The notes under the pieces were generated by a model. The model did not search any database. It saw only the letters and a list, made by a program, of their open reading frames with translations, and was not told the origin of the DNA. DNA of 64,000 nt from Limnohabitans sp. INBF002 (GTDB lineage Bacteria; Pseudomonadota; Gammaproteobacteria; Burkholderiales; Burkholderiaceae_C): contig NZ_AP027055.1 in the NCBI RefSeq assembly GCF_027924905.1, forward strand, positions 496,001 to 560,000. The letters are read 5' to 3'. The stretch's first letter is position 1. Every line of letters begins with the position of its first letter. The position numbers and the translations under genes are program-made. This document shows, piece after piece, positions 27,943 through 36,887 of the stretch.

Positions 27943-28938
27943 CTAAGGGTTAAAGACCACGCGGCGGTTGGCGCCGCTCAACACTTCTTTGTAAACCGCC
28001 AATACTTGGTCGAGTGAGAACACCGCGTCCGAGCTCACTTCAAAGGGGTGCAGTGTGCCCGCCTCAAAACCAGCGCGCATGGCTTGCATGCGTTCGTTGG
28101 TTTCAATGCAATTGAGCGCCAAGGTGTCGATGCCCACATAGGTGTGCATGCCACGGTAGAACGTGAAGATGTCAAATGGCACAGGGCGCTCGAGGGTGGA
28201 AATGAAGATTTGTGTCGCGCCTTTAGCCATGGCTTTGTTGGCCGCTTCAAAGTAGGGGCTCCCCACGGTGTTGAACACGATGTGTGCGCCTTTGCCGTCA
28301 CTGAGTTCACGTATGCGAGCGGTCACATCTTCTGTTTTGGCGTCGATGGTGTGCACGCCTTCAGATGGGCCATCCCACTCGCCAGAACCGCGTCGAACCG
28401 CAATCACATTGGCACCGGCTTGTACGGCTAGTTGCACGGCGGCTTGGCCGACTTTGCCGTTGGCACCCATGACCGCCACGGTTTGTCCGCGTTGCGGCAT
28501 GCCGCTGCGACGAAAACCTTCATAGGCGGTGATGAAGGGGACCCCCACTGAGCCTGCTTCTTCAAAACTCAAATTCTTCGGTTTTTCGCGCAAGGCCGCT
28601 TCGGGCAGCACCAGCCAACCAGCGTGCGAACCATCGCGTGTGATGCCCACATCGCCACCCGAGCCCCACACCTCTTTGCCTACCCATGCACTGGGGCCGT
28701 CCACCACCACACCTGCAAAGTCGCGGCCAGGCGTGCGCGGAAATACGGCTTGCGGCATGATGCCGAGCGCCGCTTTGACATCGCTGGGGTTCACACCTGC
28801 GCTGCGCACGCGCACCAAAGCTTCGCCTTTTTGCAATGTTGGGGGTGTTTGCTTTTCAAGGGTGGGCGCCAGTTCATCGGCTGAGGCGGCTTTGGCGTTC
28901 ACGCGTACGGCGCGCAAGACTTCTTTTTGAATCGACAT
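27943..28938 (-). CDS. MDR superfamily quinone oxidoreductase-like dehydrogenase
   Basis: A 331-residue protein with a GroES-like N-domain (VRVRSAGVNPSDVKAALG, RTPGRDFAGVV) and the nucleotide-binding loop VAVMGANGKVGQAAVQLA near residue 160. The cysteine cluster of zinc alcohol dehydrogenases is missing, so it is the zinc-free quinone-oxidoreductase type that uses NADPH. In this operon it may reduce an enone or quinone formed after ring modification. Confidence 0.85.
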   Translation of the reverse strand: MSIQKEVLRAVRVNAKAASADELAPTLEKQTPPTLQKGEALVRVRSAGVNPSDVKAALGIMPQAVFPRTPGRDFAGVVVDGPSAWVGKEVWGSGGDVGITRDGSHAGWLVLPEAALREKPKNLSFEEAGSVGVPFITAYEGFRRSGMPQRGQTVAVMGANGKVGQAAVQLAVQAGANVIAVRRGSGEWDGPSEGVHTIDAKTEDVTARIRELSDGKGAHIVFNTVGSPYFEAANKAMAKGATQIFISTLERPVPFDIFTFYRGMHTYVGIDTLALNCIETNERMQAMRAGFEAGTLHPFEVSSDAVFSLDQVLAVYKEVLSGANRRVVFNP

Positions 28939-28959
28939 TTCCTGTGTTCCTTCTTTGTA

Positions 28960-29844
28960 TCAAGTGCGGCTGGACAAGTTCAGCATCGCGCGTGCTTCGC
29001 GTGGGTTAGCCAATTCGCCCCCCAAGTCATGGATGATGCGTTTGGCTTTGGTCACCAACTCGGCATTGCTTTTGGCCAACACGCCTTTTTCCAAATAGAT
29101 GTTGTCTTCCATGCCCACACGCACATGCCCACCTGCAAACCAAGCTTGCGCGACGATGGGGAATTCAAATCGGCCAATGCCAAAGGCGGACCAAATGGCA
29201 CCTGCAGGCAGCAAGCTGCGGGCATAGAGCAAGGTTTCGGGTGAGGGTGAAAAACCGTACTTCACACCCGTTACAAAAGTCCACATGCCGGGGCCTTCGA
29301 GCGTGCCATCGGCAATCAGGTCGCGTGCCAAATGCATGTCACCGGAGTCAAAAATTTCAAGCTCCGGCTTGACGCCTGCCTCGCGCATGATCTTGGCCAT
29401 GATGCGCACGTTGCGCGGGGTGTTGATCACCACATCGCCACCTGAGTTCATGGTGTTGAGGTCCAGCGAGCACACATCGGGTTTGAGAATGCGCACATGT
29501 TCTACGCGCTTTTCGGGTTGTACCAAGGTTGACCCTGGTGCAGCAACGCGTGGGTCTTCCACGCTAGGAATAAAACGCCCACCAGGACCGGTGGTGAGGT
29601 TGATGATCAGCTCGGGGTTGGCGCGGCGCACTTTGTCAAACACTTCGCGGTAGAGCTCTAGCTCCATGGATGGTTTGCCTGTCTTGGGGTCGCGCACATG
29701 GATGTGCACGGCGGCGGCACCGGCTTCTGCCGCTGACAAACATTCATCAGCGATCTGTGTTGGTGTGACAGGCAGATGCGGAGTTTGGTCAGGCGTCGTG
29801 ATGTTGCCGGTGACGGCACAGGTGAGAAATGTTTTTTGGCTCAT
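28960..29844 (-). CDS. BKACE family beta-keto acid cleavage enzyme (DUF849)
   Basis: A 294-residue TIM-barrel protein starting MSQKTFLTCAVTGNITTPDQ. The zinc-site motif AAAVHIHVRDPKTGKPS and the Glu in EIFDSGDMHLA are typical, and GPGMWTFVTGVKYGFSPSPE fits the substrate loop. BKACE enzymes condense a beta-keto acid with acetyl-CoA and release acetoacetate plus a new CoA ester. This gives the operon a plausible way to break down a keto acid after ring opening. A TTG start 18 bases upstream is possible but less likely. Confidence 0.9.
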   Translation of the reverse strand: MSQKTFLTCAVTGNITTPDQTPHLPVTPTQIADECLSAAEAGAAAVHIHVRDPKTGKPSMELELYREVFDKVRRANPELIINLTTGPGGRFIPSVEDPRVAAPGSTLVQPEKRVEHVRILKPDVCSLDLNTMNSGGDVVINTPRNVRIMAKIMREAGVKPELEIFDSGDMHLARDLIADGTLEGPGMWTFVTGVKYGFSPSPETLLYARSLLPAGAIWSAFGIGRFEFPIVAQAWFAGGHVRVGMEDNIYLEKGVLAKSNAELVTKAKRIIHDLGGELANPREARAMLNLSSRT

Positions 29845-29862
29845 GTCAGTTTTACTTTTCAA

Positions 29863-30630
29863 TCAAAGGTGGCGACCACCGTCGACCACGATGCGTGTGC
29901 CTGTGACATAACGCATGGTGGTGGCGCATGCTTGCACCACTGCGGCCACATCGTCCACGGTGCCAATGCGGCGCAGTGGAATGGTGGGGGCTACTTTGTC
30001 GTTGAAGTCAGCACCTCTGCCCGGTACAAAGGTGGAGTCCACCACACCGGGCGAGACCGAGATCACGCGCACGTTAGGCGCAAAAGCTTTAGCCAATGCG
30101 TCGCCCACCACGTCGATGCTCGCCTTGGCTGCGACGTAGGCCAAGTTGCTGCCTGTGCCTGTGAAACCTGCGATCGAGGAGATGTTGACGATCAAGCCGT
30201 CCTCTGACTTTTTGAGCAAAGGCATGAAGGCTCGGATGGTGGCGATCACGCCACGAAAGTTGACTTTCAAGATGTCGTCGATCAGTTCGTCGGTCAGAGC
30301 GTCTAGGTCGTTGGCAGGCACGGCTTTGGTGTAGCCCGCGCTGTTGACGAGGATGTGGACCACGCCGTACAGTGCCGCTACCTGGTCGGCAACGGCTTGG
30401 AGCGAGGCGCTGTCGGTGACTTGCGCTTTAAAAGTCAGGTGACCTGAGCCAGGCAGAGCTGCCGCTTTGGCTGCTGCTGATTCGGGCGCTTCAGAGTTGT
30501 AGAGCAACACACAGCGCGCGCCAAGTTTGGCCAAGCGGTGTGCGCTGGCCAAACCAATGGCGCCAGTACCACCGGTGATGACGGCGACACTGCCGGTCAA
30601 TGAGTCTGTGGGTTCAAAGTGGGAGGTCAT
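29863..30630 (-). CDS. Short-chain dehydrogenase/reductase
   Basis: A 255-residue SDR. The cofactor motif TGGTGAIG lies near residue 20, the catalytic Ser-Tyr-Lys triad appears as NISSIAGFTGTGSNLAYVAAK, and the sequence ends TGTRIVVDGGRHL. It is most similar in style to FabG-like dehydrogenases acting on hydroxy acids or dihydrodiols. It is coexpressed with the BKACE and dioxygenase genes, so it likely oxidises or reduces a pathway intermediate. Confidence 0.9.
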   Translation of the reverse strand: MTSHFEPTDSLTGSVAVITGGTGAIGLASAHRLAKLGARCVLLYNSEAPESAAAKAAALPGSGHLTFKAQVTDSASLQAVADQVAALYGVVHILVNSAGYTKAVPANDLDALTDELIDDILKVNFRGVIATIRAFMPLLKKSEDGLIVNISSIAGFTGTGSNLAYVAAKASIDVVGDALAKAFAPNVRVISVSPGVVDSTFVPGRGADFNDKVAPTIPLRRIGTVDDVAAVVQACATTMRYVTGTRIVVDGGRHL

Positions 30631-30657
30631 AGTGTTCTAGTTCTTCGGGGTAAAAAA

Positions 30658-31575
30658 TCAAGGAATGGGGGGGTGGGGAAAAGTCATCTCGCCCGCCACC
30701 AAGTGAAAGTCGTGCGTCAAATGGGCTTGGCGTTGGCCATTGACAGTGCGTTCTTCATATTGGCCCACCAGCGGTGCGGTGACACCAAACACAGGATCGC
30801 TGGTGAGGTTGTCATCACCATCGGCAAACACTTGCGTGATGAGCACTTTGTGACCTGGCGTGGACACCATGAAATGCAAATGGGCCGGCCGGTTGGGGTG
30901 GCGCAGCTGAGCGCGCAATAAGTCGCCGCAAGGGCCGTTGGTAGGCACGGGGTAGCCAGCAGGACGCACAGTTTTGAAAAAGTAGGCACCGCGTGCATCG
31001 GTTTTGAAACGACCGCGCAGGTTCATGTTTTCTTGCGTGTCGTCTTGATTTTCGTACAGCCCCACGGGTGAGGCGTGCCATACGTCGACGGTTGCATTGG
31101 GCAACGGTTGTCCCTCCTTGTCGTACACAACACCGCGAACTTCCAGCGGCGTGCCCTGCGTGCTGCCGCGTGCAATGCTGTCACCGCTTTGGCAGAAGGG
31201 CGCATTGGCACGCCAAAAGGGGCCAAGCAAGGCGGCGTGTGAGGCGGCCTCTTTTGCAGCTGGGTGATCGCGTTGTAGATGGTTGGCTGGGTTGTTCAAT
31301 AGCGCGACCAAAGAAGATACGCCCAATAGGTCGGCAGCCAAAATGACTTCGTTGGTTTTTTCACCCGTGGCTTTTCCGATGTCGATCAAGAACTTCACAG
31401 CTCGTTCAAATTCTTCTTCGGTGACCTTTGTCTCAAGAATGAACGCATGCAAGTGCGAGGTGAGCGAGGCCATCAGTTCACGCAGGCGCGGATCGGGTGT
31501 GTGAGACATGGCTTCAATCACCAAAGGCAAGATCGACTCAGGTGTGGTGGGTAGTGTGAGCTTGGTGTTTGACAT
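30658..31575 (-). CDS. Intradiol ring-cleavage dioxygenase (catechol/hydroxyquinol 1,2-dioxygenase type)
   Basis: A 305-residue protein. The N-terminal helical dimerisation domain (residues 25-110) is the one found in catechol and hydroxyquinol 1,2-dioxygenases. The iron(III) ligands can be placed at Tyr174 (VGLYENQD), Tyr208 (AGYPVPTNGP), His232 and His234 (RPAHLHFM). It opens a catechol-type ring between the two hydroxyls to a muconate or maleylacetate. Specificity is not certain; hydroxyquinol or a substituted catechol would fit the neighbours. Confidence 0.9.
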   Translation of the reverse strand: MSNTKLTLPTTPESILPLVIEAMSHTPDPRLRELMASLTSHLHAFILETKVTEEEFERAVKFLIDIGKATGEKTNEVILAADLLGVSSLVALLNNPANHLQRDHPAAKEAASHAALLGPFWRANAPFCQSGDSIARGSTQGTPLEVRGVVYDKEGQPLPNATVDVWHASPVGLYENQDDTQENMNLRGRFKTDARGAYFFKTVRPAGYPVPTNGPCGDLLRAQLRHPNRPAHLHFMVSTPGHKVLITQVFADGDDNLTSDPVFGVTAPLVGQYEERTVNGQRQAHLTHDFHLVAGEMTFPHPPIP

Positions 31576-31588
31576 ACAGCAACAAGTC

Positions 31589-32662
31589 TTAAGCGGCGCG
31601 ACCCAGCATGCGCAGTGCGTTGCGACTTTCGATGGCCGTGAGGTCGTTCATGCTGAAGCCCATGGCCATGAGACCTTTCACATGGTCGAGCGAGGTGCGG
31701 TAAGGGAAGTCTGTGCCAAACACCACCTGCGACACATCGACTAAATTCAAGAGGGATAGCAACGCGCCTGGGTGCGACGCTTGTGCTGTGTCGTAGTAAA
31801 AGCTGCGCAAGGTGGGCAGCACTTGGTCGCTGGGCAAGATCTTGCCAAAGTTGGCATTGAGCTTGGGCAACATGACGAGTCGCTCGACCAAGAACGGCAT
31901 GGTGCCGCCTGCATGCGAGAAGATGAACTTGATGTCTTTGCAGCGCGTGGCCGTGCCGCTGAAGAGCAAACTGGTGATGGTGCGCGTGGTGTCTGTGGCG
32001 AATTCAATCGTTGAGCCAGGCACGCCCTCTTGCAAGTTTTGACAGCATTGGGTGTTGGACGGATGGGTGTAGACGATGAGCTTGCGGCGGTTGATTTCGT
32101 CCATGATGGGCGCAAACGCTTTGTCGCCTAACCACTTGCCGTTGTAGCTGGTAAGCATGGCAATGCCGTTGGCTTTGAGCACATCGCAGCTGTAGGCAAT
32201 CTCAGCCAGTGCGCCATCCACATCAAGCATGGGCAGCGTGGCAAAGAAGCCAAACTGGTTGGGGTAGTCGCGGGCCAGTTGTGCGCCGTACTCGTTGCTG
32301 ATGCGTGCCATGCTGCGCATGGTGGCGACATCACCAAAACCAGCGGCGGGGGTGGTGGGCGAGGTGAGGGTGTAGGTCACGCCGGCTTTGGCCATGTCGT
32401 CCATGGTTTTGTTGAGCGACCAGTTGCGTGCGGGGGGCTCGGCCAGTTTGCGCGCTTCTAGCTCTTTCAAGAACGCGGGTGCCCACACATGGTGATGCAC
32501 GTCGACCAAGGCACGTTTGGCAACGGCGGGCAAGGGCGCGTCTTTGGATGTGGTGGCGCACGAAGGCAACACGGTGGCGGCAGTGGCTGTAAGCAGGCCT
32601 GTCAAAAAGCTGCGGCGTGGCGCGCAGTGGTTACAAGAACTGTCGGTGGTGGTGTGAAACAT
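31589..32662 (-). CDS. Exported amidohydrolase, ACMSD/6-methylsalicylate decarboxylase-like
   Basis: A 357-residue protein. The N-terminus has a twin-arginine motif (RRSFLTG) and a lipobox-like LPSC followed by ATTSKD, so it may be a Tat-exported lipoprotein. The catalytic domain has the metal motif VDVHHHVWAP, then YTHPSN, FIFSHAGGTMPF and VVFGTDFPY, the His-x-His, His, His, Asp set of the amidohydrolase-2 family that includes nonoxidative decarboxylases. It would remove CO2 from an aromatic acid or hydrolyse a lactone. Location outside the cytoplasm is unusual for a decarboxylase. Confidence 0.85.
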   Translation of the reverse strand: MFHTTTDSSCNHCAPRRSFLTGLLTATAATVLPSCATTSKDAPLPAVAKRALVDVHHHVWAPAFLKELEARKLAEPPARNWSLNKTMDDMAKAGVTYTLTSPTTPAAGFGDVATMRSMARISNEYGAQLARDYPNQFGFFATLPMLDVDGALAEIAYSCDVLKANGIAMLTSYNGKWLGDKAFAPIMDEINRRKLIVYTHPSNTQCCQNLQEGVPGSTIEFATDTTRTITSLLFSGTATRCKDIKFIFSHAGGTMPFLVERLVMLPKLNANFGKILPSDQVLPTLRSFYYDTAQASHPGALLSLLNLVDVSQVVFGTDFPYRTSLDHVKGLMAMGFSMNDLTAIESRNALRMLGRAA

Positions 32663-32684
32663 CGAAGCCTCCTAGGTGTTTGAT

Positions 32685-33662
32685 TTACTGTGTGAAGTCC
32701 ACACGCGTGGCTAACTTCTTGTTCATCGCAATTTCGTCAGCGATGACTTTGCTGAACTCGGCAGAGCTAGAGCCCACGGTGGTAAAACCTTGTTCTGCAA
32801 ACGCGCGTTTGATGTCTGGGTCTTCCAAGAGTTTGTTGACTTCGGTGCGCATGCGTACAACCTGCTCGGCAGGCACGCCCGCAGGAAACCAAAAACCGTA
32901 CCAAGGGGTGTAAACAAAGCCCTTCACTGCCGCTTCATCAATGGTGGGCACATCAGGCAATTCACTCCAACGTTTGCGTGCGGTGATGGCCAAGGCCTTG
33001 AGCTTGCCTGACTTGACCAAAGGCAGCACGGCGGTGGGCGCACCAATGACAAAGTCAATGCGGCCTGCCACTAAATCGTTGAGCGATTGGCTCACGCCCT
33101 TGAAGGGCACGTGGGTCATCTTTACATCTGCGCTGGTACACAAAAACTCGGCTGCAAAGTGCATCACGTTGCCCACACCGCCAGAACCAAAGGTGTACTT
33201 GCCAGGGTTGACTTTGGCATCGGCCAGCAACTCTTTCAAGTTTTTCACGGGCAGGTCAGGCCGTGCGGCCACTACAAAACCCACGCTGTTGGCAACTAAC
33301 GTGATGGGCGCGAAATCTTTGATGGGGTCGTAGGGCAAGCTGGCCGACACAACGGGCAAGCTGGCGTGGCTGGACGAGGTGTTGAGCATCGTGTAGCCAT
33401 CGGGTGCTGACTTGGCTACCACGTCGGTGCCAATGGCGCCGCCCGCACCGGCACGGTTGTCGATCACCAAGGGCTGCCCTAAGGCCTGCGACAAACGCGG
33501 GGCCAAGGTGCGGCCGATGAAATCCATCGGCCCACCCGCTGCGTAGGGGATGACCATTTTGATGGGGTGGTTGGGGTAGTCGCGTGTAGTGCTGGTTTGC
33601 GCCATGCTGGACAACGCGCCAACGCACAGTGCGAGTGCCCCCAGTGTGTTGATTAATTTCAT
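32685..33662 (-). CDS. Bug/TctC-type periplasmic solute-binding protein
   Basis: A 325-residue protein with a signal peptide ending SSMAQ. The mature protein has the family motifs IKMVIPYAAGGPMDFIGR, VIDNRAGAGGAIGTDVV and THVPFKGVSQSLNDLVAGR. The ligand is likely the carboxylate degraded by this operon. It overlaps the end of the molybdenum hydroxylase gene by four bases (ATGA), so it is made together with that enzyme. It is clearly diverged from the other TctC protein encoded at 26547. Confidence 0.92.
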   Translation of the reverse strand: MKLINTLGALALCVGALSSMAQTSTTRDYPNHPIKMVIPYAAGGPMDFIGRTLAPRLSQALGQPLVIDNRAGAGGAIGTDVVAKSAPDGYTMLNTSSSHASLPVVSASLPYDPIKDFAPITLVANSVGFVVAARPDLPVKNLKELLADAKVNPGKYTFGSGGVGNVMHFAAEFLCTSADVKMTHVPFKGVSQSLNDLVAGRIDFVIGAPTAVLPLVKSGKLKALAITARKRWSELPDVPTIDEAAVKGFVYTPWYGFWFPAGVPAEQVVRMRTEVNKLLEDPDIKRAFAEQGFTTVGSSSAEFSKVIADEIAMNKKLATRVDFTQ

Positions 33663-35908
33663 GCAGTTCCTTTTTTGTCCAAGCCTTGCTTGACGCGCTC
33701 AGGCGTGAGCGGCAGTCGGCGAAACCTTACACCCGTGGCATCAAACACCGCATTGGCCAGCGCTGCACTGGTGGGGCCTTGCGATGCTTCGCCCGTCCCT
33801 AAGAACGGGGCTCCTGGACGGTTGACCAACACCACTTCCACCTGAGGAATTTCTGAGAAGGTCAGGATGGGGTAGCTGTTCCAGTCGGTGGACAAAATTT
33901 GTGTGTCATCAAACTTCACTTCTTCTTTCAACGACCAGCTCAAAGACTGAATCAAGCCGCCTTCAATTTGGTTGCTCACGCCATCTGGATTCACGATATG
34001 GCCTGAGTCCGCTGCAGCCACGGCGCGCACAACACGAATGCGCCCATTGCGTGGGTTGACCTCTACCTCTAAGGCTACCGCGCAGTAGCCGGCAATGTTT
34101 TTGTAGCGCGCAAAGCCAATACCGCGACCTCGGTTGATTGTTTTCTTCCAACTGTTCCAACCAAACTTGTCGGCAGCTTGTTGCAACACGTCGCGTGCAC
34201 GTTCATCTTTTAAGAAACGCAGGCGATAGGTGAGTGGGTCGATGTTGGCGGCCAGTGCCAGTTCATCCATGAAGGACTCAATCGCAAACACGTTGGCGTA
34301 AGCTCCCAGTCCGCGTGTGGAAGACACACGCACAGGCATGTCTGTGATGAAGTGCGTCAGCACCTGGTGGCCTGCAAAGTCATACAAAGCGATGCCATTG
34401 CGATCGGCTGCATAGTTGGGTGGTCCGCCGTTGGTGGGCACGGGCTGGACGAACGGTTTTTCTAGGTAACGGGCTGACAACAAATTGCCTGGTTCACCAC
34501 CAGGTCGTGTGCTATGCGGTGTGGACCAAATTTGTAAGTCCCAATCCAGCACGTTACCGTTGGCGTCGACGCCCGCTTTGGTTTGAATCACCATGGCCGA
34601 CCCGTAGGGTTCCCACTTGTGTTCTTGTTCGCGTGTGTATTGCAACCGCACGGGCTTGCCTGGCACAGCCATGGCCAAAAGCGCGGCATCAGCCGCCGCG
34701 TCGTCGGCCATGTTGTGGCCATAGCAGCCCGCCCCTTGCATGTGTTGGCAACGCACTTTGCCAGGTTCAAGGCCCAACATTTTGGCAATGGCGATGCTGG
34801 TTTCAAACACCGATTGGCTGTGGGTTTGAATCAGCATCACACCATCGGCGCCCATCGTGGCAATGGCTGCCGATGTACCAATGGAGGCATGCATGTGGTA
34901 CGGGCGGTAGTAGGTGGCTTCGATGGTTTTGGCGGGTGTTTCGCCGCCGACACGTGGTTGCACTTTGGTGTTGATGACGCGGTTGGGCTTGGTGGTGCGC
35001 AGCCAATCAAAAATACCGTCGTGCGTGGGCAGCTTCTTTTCAACTTCCCATTTGGCAGAAGCATTCAGTGCGTTGGCAGCCGCCAAGGCTTGTTCTTCGC
35101 GTTGGGCCACCACACCTAAGAAGCTGCCATTGCGCACCACTTTCACCACGCCTGGCATTTTTTGCACGCTAGCTGCGTTGACCGACAGCAGCTTGGCCGC
35201 GTAGGTGGGGGGGCGCACCAAATGACCAAACAGCATGCCCGCAGGGCGGTGCTCTTGCAAAAATTTGGCTTCACCCAAGATCTTGGGCGTCAAGTCAACG
35301 CGGTGCACGGATTGACCGATGTAGCGATGTTGGGAGGCGGGTTTGGGCTTGATGGTGCCCGTTGCCTCGCGGTTGAGTGACTCGCCCACGATCAAATCCC
35401 AATATGCAACGTTGCTGCCATTGGATGCCAAGACCTTGCCGTCTTGCACCGTCAAACTGTTGACGGGTTGATTGAGTTTTTCAGCAGCCAGTTCAAGCAA
35501 GATGGCGCGCACTTCAGCCGATGCGTGCTGCACCGCCGTCGCACAGTAAGGCATGGAAAACGAGCCTGCTGTCACGCCTTCGTTGGGGACCAATGCGGTA
35601 TCGCCCGAGATAACCTGAACGCGGTTCAAGTAGATGTCGAGTTCATCGGCGCAGATTTGCGAAACGGCCGTCAAGATGCCTTGTCCCAATTCAACTTTGC
35701 CAACCAGCAGCGTGACGGTTTGATTGGCATTCACGCGCAACCATGCGCTGAGCTTGCGGTTGGTTTGTAAATCACCAGGCAAACGGGGGGTGTTTGGGTT
35801 CGCTTGTGACAGCGCACTGTCGAGCGGGATGGCAAACGCCAAAGACAAATATCCGGTGGTCTTCAGAAATCCACGACGGCTGGCTGTGAGTTCTTTGTGC
35901 ATGATCAT
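33659..35908 (-). CDS. Xanthine dehydrogenase-family molybdopterin-binding subunit (isoquinoline oxidoreductase IorB-like), Tat-exported
   Basis: A 749-residue protein from ATG 35908, with the twin-arginine signal SRRGFLKTTGYLSLAF near the N-terminus. LLVGKVELGQGILTAVSQI is the Moco-contacting glutamine-glycine motif of the family, and FLGTGEASQGPTSAALANAV near the C-terminus holds the glutamate region (GTGEA) used as catalytic base. With the 2Fe-2S subunit it should hydroxylate an N-heteroaromatic or oxidise an aldehyde, passing electrons to a membrane cytochrome. Its start overlaps the stop of the 2Fe-2S gene (ATGA). The upstream open frame to 36190 is antisense noise within that gene. Confidence 0.9.
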   Translation of the reverse strand: MIMHKELTASRRGFLKTTGYLSLAFAIPLDSALSQANPNTPRLPGDLQTNRKLSAWLRVNANQTVTLLVGKVELGQGILTAVSQICADELDIYLNRVQVISGDTALVPNEGVTAGSFSMPYCATAVQHASAEVRAILLELAAEKLNQPVNSLTVQDGKVLASNGSNVAYWDLIVGESLNREATGTIKPKPASQHRYIGQSVHRVDLTPKILGEAKFLQEHRPAGMLFGHLVRPPTYAAKLLSVNAASVQKMPGVVKVVRNGSFLGVVAQREEQALAAANALNASAKWEVEKKLPTHDGIFDWLRTTKPNRVINTKVQPRVGGETPAKTIEATYYRPYHMHASIGTSAAIATMGADGVMLIQTHSQSVFETSIAIAKMLGLEPGKVRCQHMQGAGCYGHNMADDAAADAALLAMAVPGKPVRLQYTREQEHKWEPYGSAMVIQTKAGVDANGNVLDWDLQIWSTPHSTRPGGEPGNLLSARYLEKPFVQPVPTNGGPPNYAADRNGIALYDFAGHQVLTHFITDMPVRVSSTRGLGAYANVFAIESFMDELALAANIDPLTYRLRFLKDERARDVLQQAADKFGWNSWKKTINRGRGIGFARYKNIAGYCAVALEVEVNPRNGRIRVVRAVAAADSGHIVNPDGVSNQIEGGLIQSLSWSLKEEVKFDDTQILSTDWNSYPILTFSEIPQVEVVLVNRPGAPFLGTGEASQGPTSAALANAVFDATGVRFRRLPLTPERVKQGLDKKGTA

Positions 35909-36360
35909 GCCTCCTTCGCTGCGCGCAGCACGGCACGAACAATCCGGTTGTGCGCTCCGCATCGGCACAAGTTGCCATCGAGTGCCGTGCGCACCTCGGC
36001 ATCGGTGGGGCGTGGGTTTCGGTCGAGCAGGGCTTGTGCCTGAATGATCATGCCCGAGGTGCAATAACCGCATTGCGCCGCTTGTTCGTCGATGAAGGCT
36101 TGTTGCAAGCGGCTGGGTTTGTCGCCTTCTTTCATGCCAGAGAGTGTGGTAACACTGCGCCCAGCAACGGACGCGACTGGCGCAACACATGACTTCATGG
36201 GGTTGCCATCAACCATGACCAAACAGGCATTGCATTGTGCTTTGCCACATCCAAATTTTGTGCCGTTGATTTTTAAATCATTGGACAAAACATTCAGCAA
36301 CGGAGTGTTGTTGGGGGCAGTCGTTTGAACCGCCTGTCCATTGAGTTTGAACTGAACCAT
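35905..36360 (-). CDS. 2Fe-2S subunit of the molybdenum hydroxylase (IorA-like)
   Basis: A 151-residue protein with the two expected clusters. The plant-ferredoxin-type motif is KFGCGKAQCNACLVMVDG and the C-terminal helical-bundle cluster is AAQCGYCTSGMI followed by NLCRCGAH. It relays electrons from the Moco subunit. It is the first gene of the ten-gene operon and has a good ribosome site (AGGAG at 36364-36368, read on minus). The promoter is expected in the 102-base gap before it. Confidence 0.93.
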   Translation of the reverse strand: MVQFKLNGQAVQTTAPNNTPLLNVLSNDLKINGTKFGCGKAQCNACLVMVDGNPMKSCVAPVASVAGRSVTTLSGMKEGDKPSRLQQAFIDEQAAQCGYCTSGMIIQAQALLDRNPRPTDAEVRTALDGNLCRCGAHNRIVRAVLRAAKEA

Positions 36361-36462
36361 GCAAGGCTCCTGAAGGATGGGATGGCGGATCCTATCGACA
36401 GCTTCTTGGCAGGTGAGTCACCATGGCAACACGAGGGCCATGGTCTTAGTGATTACCCGAAT

Positions 36463-36885
36463 TTAGGGCGCGGCAAATTGCTCCGTGCCCACAATGCCAA
36501 TCTTGGTCAGGCCCTGACGTTGGGCGCTGGCCAACACACCGGCCACCGCTTCGTACTTGGCTTTGCCTTGTGCTTTGATGTGCAGCTCGGGTTGTGGCTC
36601 TTGGGCTTTGGCTTCTAGCAGCATGGCGTCGAGTGCCGCGCGGTCGGCCAAGGGTTTGCCGTTCCAGTTGACCACGCTGCGTGCGTCCACTTCAATGCGC
36701 ACCACGTTGGGTTTCTTTTGCTGTGGCGTGGCGCTCTGCGGCATGTCAAGGTTGACCGAATGCAGCTGCACGGGAATGGTGATGATGAGCATGATGAGCA
36801 ACACCAACATCACGTCGATCAATGGCGTGGTGTTGATGTCCATCATCACGTCAGGTTCGTCTGTGGTTTGCAGATTCATCGCCAT
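36463..36885 (-). CDS. exbD: ExbD/TolR family biopolymer transport protein (second ExbD)
   Basis: A 140-residue protein. One N-terminal membrane span (LIDVMLVLLIMLIITIPV) carries the conserved aspartate in PLIDVM, followed by a periplasmic domain. ExbD works with ExbB to couple the proton gradient to TonB. It follows another exbD copy two bases upstream, so two ExbD-like proteins are made from one operon. Confidence 0.9.
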   Translation of the reverse strand: MAMNLQTTDEPDVMMDINTTPLIDVMLVLLIMLIITIPVQLHSVNLDMPQSATPQQKKPNVVRIEVDARSVVNWNGKPLADRAALDAMLLEAKAQEPQPELHIKAQGKAKYEAVAGVLASAQRQGLTKIGIVGTEQFAAP

Positions 36886-36887
36886 GC

